NCBI RefSeq assembly: GCF_052068095.1
Contig: NZ_JBQHDG010000001.1
Coordinates: 590,704-654,703, forward strand
DNA length: 64,000 nt
Origin: Phytohabitans sp052068095
GTDB taxonomy: Bacteria > Actinomycetota > Actinomycetes > Mycobacteriales > Micromonosporaceae
Direction: 5' to 3'
Shown one piece after another: positions 38,201-44,516 of the stretch. The notes beneath the pieces are model-generated. The model saw nothing but the letters and a program-made list of their open reading frames with translations, did no database searches and had not been told where the DNA came from. The position numbers and the translations under genes are program-made. Each line of letters begins with the position of its first letter. Within the stretch, counting starts at the first letter, position 1.

Positions 38201-38649
38201 CCGGCGTGCCGGCGACGACCCCAGGCCGCACCACACCCGGCGTCTCCCCGACAACGCCAGGCCGCACGACACCACCCCCGACCTCCACGGCACCGACGGA
38301 GACTCCGACGCCGGAAGATACTCAGCCACCTGTAGTGGAGTTCGGCGCCGACCGTGAGGTGGTCTTCTGCGGCAACGGGGACCGCGTGGCGATCAACGGC
38401 ACTGTGACAGATAGCGACACGCCTGCGGGCGAGGTCAGCGTGTCAGCTTCGTGGAGCACCAGCGGGGGGGCTGGTGGGACCATCGACCTAGCTCGAAAGG
38501 GCGTGACGATCTCAGGCAACTTCAGCGTCCCGCCAGGGTCGGGCAACCGTGAAGACAGCCTGACAATCACCGTCGTGGCTTCCGATCCTGGGCGAAATCG
38601 CGATTCCCAATCCGTCACACTTCCCTGCGACGAGATCATCATCGGCTGA
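35242..38649 (+). CDS. Giant M50-type membrane protein with PqqD-like, cNMP-like, FecR-like and Ig-like parts
   Basis: 1135 residues from the GTG at 35242 after GGGGGAGGGG. In order: a PqqD-like winged-helix segment (LRLSPEEWQLAQLMDGTRTV, ~80-135); a multi-helix M50 metalloprotease domain with CHELGHALATKH (His242, Glu243, His246) and the second motif LNPFLALDGYY near 335; a cNMP-binding-fold-like region (~475-580, FVVVEGAMEGRR); a further helix (LWWLVLLFLLLAIGSGVANL, ~750); a FecR-like segment (~785-930); a Thr/Pro linker; and a C-terminal Ig-like domain. The PqqD-M50 pairing recalls peptide zinc metalloproteases of RiPP pathways, but no precursor is seen nearby. Confidence 0.75.
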   Translation: MTVVETRVSVWEALAGRAPGRPVGPADPGLWAAVVERLNPARARPVLRLGIEAVELVNVRDVPYVMLRSPDDRGGACYLRLSPEEWQLAQLMDGTRTVARLVADFARISGRLAPDQVTRVVADLAGNRMLAELPVDAFRPLDAVAHRPLPVRLGRGLLAVVRGRRMVLADIDPLVTFLYRAGGKVLFTRAAGFVLAAVAALGLVLFGWTWFRGEQAVFLTGGSYAAGAAVLLALNVLALACHELGHALATKHAGRRVPAAGFLVYFGIPSIFVDTTDVWMAGRRARMLTTASGPAAGLILAGLAQIVGILVPEAAPWAFKLAFAWYLNALFNLNPFLALDGYYFLMDWLEIANLRARGLAYVVARLRRRPPRWAQLDREGRIIALYGTLAVLWLVIAINLGWRIWTDRVEGLITGLWRSGWPARLLLFAVVVGLAAPLVYLLTGWLARTWRRARRRAAERRIATDLPRRVDALRASSLGRLPLDRLTHLATHATWVHPSTGSQLVFAGAAQPAVFVVVEGAMEGRRPGDPAGTVRERLGPGGVIGLAAAVTGTPATLAWHTAGTTLLAVPPALVATAVGRLPGPPPADRAEAEALFADTPALDGLPAEDKIGLIAQARPTALEPGAPVILPAAHAALVIATGVVVLPDGTELRRGTMIGPMGHQMDEPVAYARTHVRLWTIPAVSGLPLLLGASPAGAAAEAGPISRGHSAPAAGVHPAADYPPLASPPGPPPPADEEVDRRFERRLWWLVLLFLLLAIGSGVANLIPGPAWAEMPGDKALLSAERGRIVATLDGRTVTLKTGDKLYVAEGSDIRVHTKSTGRLTFRGGAALVLCADTRTDVGALWSAGRRQVEPHGVLTLDSGRVLADTASTSGAFTALALEVGTGTSQVVNDGPAWYSVTSGNAVVSDGKVDVDGNRQPITNRPLTCGDGVVVRPPAGTPSDSPEPSDSLVPEETPTPTPSPTVSPTEADDPANPDDPDADPTTPGVPATTPGRTTPGVSPTTPGRTTPPPTSTAPTETPTPEDTQPPVVEFGADREVVFCGNGDRVAINGTVTDSDTPAGEVSVSASWSTSGGAGGTIDLARKGVTISGNFSVPPGSGNREDSLTITVVASDPGRNRDSQSVTLPCDEIIIG

Positions 38650-38659
38650 GGAGACATGG

Positions 38660-38875
38660 GTGCTTTGTTGGTTTTGCGCTAAGGCGGCACGTGGGGGATG
38701 CCGGTTCTGCGGGCGCGGCATCTGCGAGGATCACGCGCGCTTCGGGCCGTTCCTCCTGGAGGTGCATCGCTCGGAGGCTCGCCGCCGCGCCGAGGGACTG
38801 GTGGTCGAGGACGCTCTCCAGTGCGGCACCTGCCGGCCGCGCCCCCAGCCTGTACCCATGCCAGAGCTCGACTGA
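38660..38875 (+). CDS. Small zinc-ribbon/B-box-like protein
   Basis: 71 residues from the GTG at 38660, preceded by GAGGAG. The cysteines are spaced as zinc ligands: CWFC, CRFCGRGIC, a following EDH, and a late CGTC. This resembles a B-box or treble-clef finger. It is only 10 bp after the giant M50 gene, so the two are probably co-transcribed. A bidirectional terminator follows. Function unknown; it may be a regulatory or scaffold protein. Confidence 0.65.
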   Translation: MLCWFCAKAARGGCRFCGRGICEDHARFGPFLLEVHRSEARRRAEGLVVEDALQCGTCRPRPQPVPMPELD

Positions 38876-38902
38876 GTCGCGCCGCGCTGGTACGCCGACG
38901 TT

Positions 38903-38934
38903 GTCCGGCCCCGGGGTGATCCCCGGGGCCGGAC
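38903..38934. terminator. Perfect 14-bp bidirectional terminator
   Basis: GTCCGGCCCCGGGG, loop TGAT, and the exact complement. It lies between the convergent zinc-ribbon gene and the 49-residue membrane protein gene and can serve both strands. Confidence 0.85.
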
Positions 38935-38945
38935 CATCAGATGGT

Positions 38946-39095
38946 TCACCGCACCGCCATGAGAGCGCATGCGGCGGAGCCGACGCGCAGCCACGCGGTG
39001 ATCTTCTCGTCGAACCAGCCGAGCAGCTGGTTCACCATGGCGGCCAGCGCCAGGATGGCACCGGCGGAACGCCAGAACTTTCCGTTCTCGGACAT
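38946..39095 (-). CDS. 49-residue membrane protein, overlooked small ORF
   Basis: Translation on the minus strand from the ATG at 39095 gives MSENGKFWRSAGAILALAAM and so on, ending ALMAVR. The start has a strong GGAGG ribosome site 6 bp upstream. Two hydrophobic stretches (AGAILALAAMVNQLLGW and LRVGSAACALMAV) suggest a small inner-membrane protein with a charged middle (FDEKITAW). Codon use is GC-rich at third positions, and a terminator follows the stop. It is divergent from the MerR-like gene. Function unknown; it could be a small regulator or a membrane-active peptide. Confidence 0.7.
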   Translation of the reverse strand: MSENGKFWRSAGAILALAAMVNQLLGWFDEKITAWLRVGSAACALMAVR

Positions 39096-39192
39096 GACTA
39101 CCTCCTTGATGGGATGGGGAAGGTGTACTACCCATAGGTATTTTCGCCGCCGCGGCCAGCGTCACCTAGGACCTCAGGGGCCGAATCTGGTG

Positions 39193-39198
39193 TAATCT
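39193..39198 (+). promoter_or_regulatory. -10 element of a leaderless MerR-like transcript
   Basis: TAATCT ends 7 bp before the GTG at 39206, the distance expected when transcription starts at the start codon. No ribosome site is present between them, consistent with leaderless translation. Confidence 0.45.
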
Positions 39199-39205
39199 CC
39201 AAAGC

Positions 39206-40051
39206 GTGCCCATCACCGAGCCGGGCAGCATTGACGATCTGGTCGCCGACGCGGCGTCCGCTGGCTACGTGGTGACCAAGCGGATGGTGCGCGACTGGTC
39301 CGAGGTCGGCCTTCTGGCCTACCCCACGAAGCGGTCCGCGGGAAAGGGACACGGCTCCCGGCCGGCTCTCTATCCGGCCAACCAGCGTGAGCTCTTCCTG
39401 ACCCTGCTCGCCAAACGGGCCGAAGCCAGCCGCACCGGTGGCGTCCGGAGCCTGGCCAGGGTGCCGGTCTGGCTCTGGCTCTACTGGGGCGACGAGTACG
39501 TGGCGCTGCCGCAAGCGCGCCGCGCGTTTATGACCTGGCTCGGTGATCCCCGCGCCACCAAGGAGCGTGCGAGGGCGACCGCCCGCGAGATGCTCCGCCA
39601 ACTCGACCATCCCAACGCCACCCGGCAGGCGCGGCGGGAGCTGCTGGCGGTGCTCACGGACATCGGATACACCGGGCGGCTCGACGAGGAGCGCCTCGAG
39701 CGGGCGGTCAGAGACGTCTTCGAGCCGGGCCACCAGGGGATCCGTCGTGCGGTTGGCCACCCGGAGGCGCCGATCACGACCGACGCCATGCTGAGGCTGG
39801 CCCAGGCGCGCATGACCGCGGTGCGGTGGCTCAGCGAGGGCAAGGTGAGTGACGAGGCGTTCCTCCAGGCGCGTCTGGCGCACCGGGTCCACTTCGCCGA
39901 CTATGCCGCCAGTCAGCCCCGCTACGCCGCGACCGCCCCGGAGCATCTGCGCGACCTCTACGAGCCCGTGACGGAGCAAAACACCTTCAACGACTGCTGC
40001 CTCCACCTGCTCACGGTGATCGGGCTGGAGATACTCTTCCCGGTCCGGTGA
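39206..40051 (+). CDS. MerR-like N-terminal DNA-binding protein
   Basis: 281 residues from the GTG at 39206. The N-terminal ~60 residues (DLVADAASAGYVVTKRMVRDW, then SEVGLLAYPTKRSAGKGHGS) fit a MerR-type winged helix. The rest is all-helical with no known effector motif (WLWLYWGDEYVALPQARRAF, LTDIGYTGRLDEERL). It lies divergent from the 49-residue membrane protein and upstream of the LigA-like/calcium-loop gene. Probably a regulator whose target is local; not assigned to a named family. Confidence 0.6.
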   Translation: MPITEPGSIDDLVADAASAGYVVTKRMVRDWSEVGLLAYPTKRSAGKGHGSRPALYPANQRELFLTLLAKRAEASRTGGVRSLARVPVWLWLYWGDEYVALPQARRAFMTWLGDPRATKERARATAREMLRQLDHPNATRQARRELLAVLTDIGYTGRLDEERLERAVRDVFEPGHQGIRRAVGHPEAPITTDAMLRLAQARMTAVRWLSEGKVSDEAFLQARLAHRVHFADYAASQPRYAATAPEHLRDLYEPVTEQNTFNDCCLHLLTVIGLEILFPVR

Positions 40052-40106
40052 GACGTGGCTGACCTGAGGATGTGTCCCGTTGCCGTTCCGGGCTACCGTG
40101 GCCGTC

Positions 40107-41258
40107 ATGAGCGACTTCGATGCCGTGCTGGAGCGGCTGGTCACCGACCAGGCGTTCGCGGCGGCGCTGGCGGCTGACCCGGCCGCGGCGCTGGGCGGTT
40201 ACCGGCTCGACCCGGACGAGATCGAGCTGCTGCACAGCCAGGTCGGTGGCGAGGTTGGCGGGCAGCACGCCGTCGAGGTGCGCACCAACCAGTCGAGCCT
40301 CTTCGGCATGCTTTCGCCGCTGGTCGGCATGGCGGGTGCGCTTCCGGGCATCGCCGACAGCCTGCCCAGCGGCGGCGGCCCCACCGCCGGCAGCGGCGGC
40401 GGCGTCCCAGCCGACGCGGGTTCCGGCGGGCCAGCGGCACAGCAGGGTTCCGGCGGGCCAGCGGCACAGCAGGGCTTCGGCGGGCTAGCACCCCAGCAGG
40501 GCTTCGGCGTGGCATCGGACGGCGGCGGCGTCGCCGGGTTTGGTGCGGCGCCAGCGGGCCAGGCCGGCTTCGGTGTCGCGGGCACCGACGGGTTCGGCGC
40601 ACCGCCCGGCCACGGTGGCTTCGGCGCGGCCGAGGGCGTGCCGGGTCAAGGCGGCTTCGGCCCGGCGGAGGGCGGGCCTGGCGCGGGCTGGCCGCCCGCG
40701 CAGGGCGCTGGGCCGGCCGGTCACCTCTTCCCGGGCGGCCTTCAGGATGGCGGCGGCTTCGGCGGCTTCGGCGACCAGCTCGGCGAGGTGCTCGGCCAAG
40801 GCGGCGCCCAAGCCGATCCACCCACCGGCGGCTCGGCCCAGCCACCGACCGGCGGCTCGGCCCAGCCACCCACCGGCGGCGGCTCGGTCCAGCCACCGGG
40901 CGGCGTCGACTACGCCGTCCCGGAGGGATACCACGCCGGTCTCGACCTCGACGGTGACGGCCGCGACGACGAGCACATCGTGCGCGGCCGGGCCGATGGC
41001 GGGGTCGACATCCTGGTCGACCGCGACGGTGACGGGCGGGTCGACATCATCGGCCACGACGACGACGCCGACGGCCACGTGGAGTCCGCCGACTACGACA
41101 AGGACGGCGACGGCCACTTCGAGCGCACGCGATACGACGACGACGGCGACGGCTGGCTCGACCGCACGGTCATGCACGAGGAGACCGAAGAGGGCGACAC
41201 GAAAGCGGACAGCACAGTCGACTTGGCATCGATAGCCAAGCATCTCCGCATGTCCTGA
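40107..41258 (+). CDS. LigA-like N-terminus plus Gly-rich and calcium-loop repeats
   Basis: 383 residues from the ATG at 40107. Residues ~1-47 (FDAVLERLVTDQAFAAALAA, then DPDEIELLHSQVGG) resemble the small helical LigA/Nif11-like fold used as leader or adaptor in some RiPP precursors. Residues ~100-270 are Gly/Ala/Gln-rich with repeats such as GGPAAQQGFGG and PPTGGSAQ. Residues ~275-360 contain about five EF-hand-type loops (DLDGDGRDDEH, DRDGDGRVD, DKDGDGHFE, DDDGDGWLD). No signal peptide is visible. It may be a calcium-binding surface or structural protein; the three-part build is unusual. Confidence 0.65.
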   Translation: MSDFDAVLERLVTDQAFAAALAADPAAALGGYRLDPDEIELLHSQVGGEVGGQHAVEVRTNQSSLFGMLSPLVGMAGALPGIADSLPSGGGPTAGSGGGVPADAGSGGPAAQQGSGGPAAQQGFGGLAPQQGFGVASDGGGVAGFGAAPAGQAGFGVAGTDGFGAPPGHGGFGAAEGVPGQGGFGPAEGGPGAGWPPAQGAGPAGHLFPGGLQDGGGFGGFGDQLGEVLGQGGAQADPPTGGSAQPPTGGSAQPPTGGGSVQPPGGVDYAVPEGYHAGLDLDGDGRDDEHIVRGRADGGVDILVDRDGDGRVDIIGHDDDADGHVESADYDKDGDGHFERTRYDDDGDGWLDRTVMHEETEEGDTKADSTVDLASIAKHLRMS

Positions 41259-41342
41259 TCGCCACCCGGCGATGCTCACATACCGTCTGGCGCGTCGGCT
41301 CTAGCGCGGACACCACCTCTCCCACGACGATGGGCACGGGAG

Positions 41343-42662
41343 GTGGTCTCCGTGGTCGCCATCGCCACCGACCGGCTGACAAAGGTGTTTCCAGACGGCA
41401 CCGTCGCGGTCGACGAGGTGACCATCGAGGCTGCGTCCGGAGAGTTCCTCGTGCTGCTCGGGCCGACCGGCTGCGGCAAGTCCACGATCCTCCGCCTCGT
41501 CGCCGGGCTGGAGGAGGAGACCAGCGGCCACGTGCTGATCGACGGCAAGGTGGTCGACCGCCTCAGCGCCAAGGAGCGGCGCGTGGCGATGGTCTTCCAG
41601 GACTACGCGCTCTATCCACATTTGACGGTCGCGCAAAACATCGGCTTTCCGCTGCGCGCCGGTCACCAGGCGTCCGCCGGCGCGGAGGCGCGGGTGGCCG
41701 AGGTGGCCGAGCAGCTGGGCGTGGCGAGCCTGCTCCACCGCCTGCCCGGCCACCTCTCCGGCGGCCAGCGGCAGCGGGTGGCGATGGCGCGCGCGATCGT
41801 GCGCCAGCCGCAGGCGTTCCTGCTCGACGAGCCACTGTCCAATCTCGACGCCGGGCTGCGCGCCGAGCTCCGCACCGACGTGGCCGCGCTCGCCCGCCGC
41901 CTCGGCGTGACCACGCTCTACGTGACGCACGACCAGACCGAGGCGATGACGATGGCCGACCGGGTGGTCGTGCTGCGCCGCGGCGTGCTCCAGCAGGTCG
42001 GCCCGCCCGCCGAGGTGTACGGCGACCCGGCCACGCTCTTCGTCGCGGCGTTCATCGGCACGCCCCGCACCAACCTGCTCCAAGGCGCCATCTACCTGGA
42101 GCCCGAGCGCACCGTCGTCGACCTCGGCTCGCAGCTGCTGGAGATCCCGCCCAACGAGGCACTCGCCGGCCACCACAACGACCGGATCACGGTGGCCGTG
42201 CGCGCCGACGCGCTGCACCCGGTGCCCGACGGCGCCGAGGGGCCGGTGCTGCGCGGGTCGGTGCGCCTGGTGGAAAACCTCGGCCACGAGGCGCTCGTCC
42301 ACCTCGACACCGGCACCGCGCCGCCGCCGATCGAGGAGTCGCGGCTGGAGCACCCGGACACCGGCCAGCATCTCGCCGACGTGCTCGCCGAGGATCCGCC
42401 GGCGGGGCATCCCTTTCGGCAGGCGCTGGCCCGCATGATGCCCCACCCACGGCCCGAGTCGCACCCGGCGACCGCCCGCACCGAGTACGGTTTCTACCCC
42501 GTCTACGACGCCGAGCTCTCCGACCAGCCACCGCTGGGTGACGTGGTGGTCCGCGTGCCGGCGCCGGTGCTGCCCCGCCGCGGGGAGTCGATGACCGTGC
42601 GGGTAGACGTCGACAAGCTGATGCTCTTCGACCGCGCCGGCAACCGCATCCGCACCAACTGA
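41343..42662 (+). CDS. ABC transporter ATP-binding protein, UgpC/MsmK type
   Basis: 439 residues from the GTG at 41343; GTG 41352 is an alternative. Walker A is GPTGCGKST, the signature is HLSGGQRQR, Walker B is AFLLDEPLSNLDAGL and the switch His is in LYVTHDQTEAM. The C-terminal ~200 residues form the TOBE/OB regulatory domain of sugar ABC ATPases, extended by ~70 residues beyond the usual length. No permease or binding-protein gene is adjacent, so it is an orphan that may energise several sugar importers, as MsiK does in Streptomyces. Confidence 0.9.
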   Translation: MVSVVAIATDRLTKVFPDGTVAVDEVTIEAASGEFLVLLGPTGCGKSTILRLVAGLEEETSGHVLIDGKVVDRLSAKERRVAMVFQDYALYPHLTVAQNIGFPLRAGHQASAGAEARVAEVAEQLGVASLLHRLPGHLSGGQRQRVAMARAIVRQPQAFLLDEPLSNLDAGLRAELRTDVAALARRLGVTTLYVTHDQTEAMTMADRVVVLRRGVLQQVGPPAEVYGDPATLFVAAFIGTPRTNLLQGAIYLEPERTVVDLGSQLLEIPPNEALAGHHNDRITVAVRADALHPVPDGAEGPVLRGSVRLVENLGHEALVHLDTGTAPPPIEESRLEHPDTGQHLADVLAEDPPAGHPFRQALARMMPHPRPESHPATARTEYGFYPVYDAELSDQPPLGDVVVRVPAPVLPRRGESMTVRVDVDKLMLFDRAGNRIRTN

Positions 42663-42682
42663 CAACCGCATCCGCACCAATT
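42641..42682. repeat. 20-bp duplication spanning the ABC ATPase stop
   Basis: CAACCGCATCCGCACCAACT at 42641-42660 recurs as CAACCGCATCCGCACCAATT at 42663-42682, period 22 bp, with the TGA stop between. It looks like a recent tandem slippage duplication; without the stop the frame would re-encode NRIRTN. Confidence 0.85.
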
Positions 42683-42696
42683 AACAGGCCAGCCCC

Positions 42697-42725
42697 TTTA
42701 CAAAACTGTTAAGAGTCTTAATAAT
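42697..42725 (+). promoter_or_regulatory. Chitinase promoter with operator palindrome in the spacer
   Basis: TTTACA (42697-42702), a 17-bp spacer, then AATAAT (42720-42725). The palindrome TTAAGA-G-TCTTAA (42709-42721) fills the end of the spacer and touches the -10, as expected for a repressor site. It is AT-rich, unlike its surroundings, and does not match the DasR consensus. Confidence 0.55.
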
Positions 42726-42751
42726 TGGCCATCCTTCGATGGGAGGCCGCA

Positions 42752-44284
42752 GTGACTCGCACCCGTTCCCTCGTCTCCGCCCTGGCCGCGGGCGTCCTCG
42801 CCGCGACGGCCGCGATCTGGCTGGCCCCCGCGGCGTCGGCGGCCACACCGACCGCCGTCTTCACCAAGACCTCCGACTGGGGCTCCGGGTGGGAGGGCAA
42901 GTACACGATCACGAACGGCGGCACCGCGACGATCACCTCCTGGACGGTGGTCTTCGACCTGCCCGCCGGCACGACCGTAGGCACCTACTGGGACGCGCTG
43001 ATGACGTCCTCCGGTCAGCGATACACGTTCACCAACCGGTCCTGGAACGGCACGCTCGCCCCCGGCGCGAGCACCTCGTTCGGCTTCCTGGGCAACGGCT
43101 CCGGGTCACCGCTCAACTGCACGCTCAACGGCCAGCCGTGCGGCGGCGGCACCACACCGACGACCGCGCCGCCGACCACCCGCCCGCCGACGACCGCGCC
43201 ACCGACCACCCAGCCACCCACCACGCAGCCGCCCACCAGCCCGCCGCCCAACACCGGGCTGCCCAAGCACGCCCTCATCGGCTACCTGCACGCGAGCTTC
43301 GCCAACGGTTCCGGCTACCTGCGCATGGCCGACGTCCCCGCCGACTGGGACATCATCAACCTCGCGTTCGGCGAACCGACGAGCGTCACATCCGGCGACA
43401 TCCGCTTCCGGCTCTGCCCGGCCAGCGAGTGCCCGGGGGTGGAGACGGAAGCCGAGTTCAGCGCGGCCATCCGGGCCAAGCAGCAGCAGGGCAAGAAGGT
43501 GCTCATCTCGATCGGCGGCCAGAACGGCCAGGTGCAGCTCACCTCCACCGCCGCACGGGACGCGTTCGTGAGCTCGGTCAGCGCGATCATCGACCGCTAC
43601 GGCCTCAACGGCCTGGACATCGACTTCGAGGGGCACTCGCTGTCGCTCAACACCGGCGACACCGACTTCCGCAACCCCACCACCCCGGTGATCGTCAACC
43701 TCATCTCGGCGCTGCGCACGCTCAAGCAGCGGTACGGCTCCGGGTTCGTCCTCACCATGGCACCGGAGACGTTCTTCGTACAGCTCGGCTACCAGTTCTA
43801 CGGCTCGGGGCCGTGGGGCGGGCAGGACCCCCGCGCCGGCTCCTACCTCCCGGTGATCTACGCGCTGCGCAATGACATCACCGTGCTGCACGTCCAGGAC
43901 TACAACTCCGGTCCGATCATGGGGCTGGACAACCAGTACCACACCATGGGCGGCGCGGACTTCCACATCGCGATGACCGACATGCTCCTGGCCGGCTTCC
44001 CGGTCGCCGGCAACGCCGCCAACACCTTCCCGGCCCTCCGCGAGGACCAGGTCGCGTTCGGCACGCCCGCGGCGACCAGCGCCGGCAACGGGTACGTCGC
44101 GCCGGCCGGCGTGCAGCAGGCGGTGAACTGCCTGGTGCGCGGGCAGAGCTGCGGCTCGTACACCCCGCGCAGCGGCACCAACCCCCACTTCCGCGGCCTG
44201 ATGACCTGGAGCATCAACTGGGACCGCTACTACAACTGGGAGTTCCGGAACAGCCACCGCCCATTCCTGAACTCCTTGCCCTAA
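42752..44284 (+). CDS. Secreted GH18 chitinase with CBM2
   Basis: 510 residues from the GTG at 42752 after GGGAGG. A signal peptide (VTRTRSLVSALAAGVLAATA, ending AASAA) leads to a ~100-residue CBM2 carbohydrate-binding module with two Cys (LNCTLNGQPCGG), a Thr/Pro linker (TTAPPTTRPPTTAPP) and a GH18 catalytic domain. The active motif is LNGLDIDFEGH with catalytic Glu293, plus SIGG in VLISIGGQNG. It hydrolyses chitin outside the cell, releasing N-acetylglucosamine oligomers. It resembles Streptomyces ChiC/ChiD-type chitinases in build. Confidence 0.93.
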   Translation: MTRTRSLVSALAAGVLAATAAIWLAPAASAATPTAVFTKTSDWGSGWEGKYTITNGGTATITSWTVVFDLPAGTTVGTYWDALMTSSGQRYTFTNRSWNGTLAPGASTSFGFLGNGSGSPLNCTLNGQPCGGGTTPTTAPPTTRPPTTAPPTTQPPTTQPPTSPPPNTGLPKHALIGYLHASFANGSGYLRMADVPADWDIINLAFGEPTSVTSGDIRFRLCPASECPGVETEAEFSAAIRAKQQQGKKVLISIGGQNGQVQLTSTAARDAFVSSVSAIIDRYGLNGLDIDFEGHSLSLNTGDTDFRNPTTPVIVNLISALRTLKQRYGSGFVLTMAPETFFVQLGYQFYGSGPWGGQDPRAGSYLPVIYALRNDITVLHVQDYNSGPIMGLDNQYHTMGGADFHIAMTDMLLAGFPVAGNAANTFPALREDQVAFGTPAATSAGNGYVAPAGVQQAVNCLVRGQSCGSYTPRSGTNPHFRGLMTWSINWDRYYNWEFRNSHRPFLNSLP

Positions 44285-44293
44285 ACATTCAAG

Positions 44294-44516
44294 AGATTTG
44301 AGCTACCGCGACGTCCGCGGTGGTCCGGACCGCTGCTCCCGCGGCCTCACCCGTCCGCTGCTGGTCACGCGGTCAGGTCTTGCACCGCGGACATGGCAGC
44401 GGAGGTCGGGGATTTCGGCGAGCGCCAAGCGAGCCGCCGGCCTCCGCGGTCTCCGGCGGGAGCGGCGGTCGCAAGTGACGCGGCCCGGGATACCGGGTGT
44501 CGAAAGGGTCTTTCAG
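44294..44516 (+). repeat. E4: compact composite repeat between convergent genes
   Basis: Module A plus (44294-44368) and module B plus (44378-44490) with almost no linker; no DnaA-box-like site. The right end CGAAAGGGTCTTTCAG (44501-44516) is a degraded copy of the terminal repeat and overlaps the TGA stop of the kinase gene at 44513. The left end begins ~10 bp after the chitinase stop. Module B forms GGAGGTCGG/CCGGCCTCC with one G-U pair. It fills the whole space between two convergent genes and may act as a bidirectional terminator. Confidence 0.7.

Noticed and set aside
42718..42984. Minus-strand frame over the chitinase start
   Set aside because: Antisense to the signal peptide and CBM2; no ribosome site or motif.
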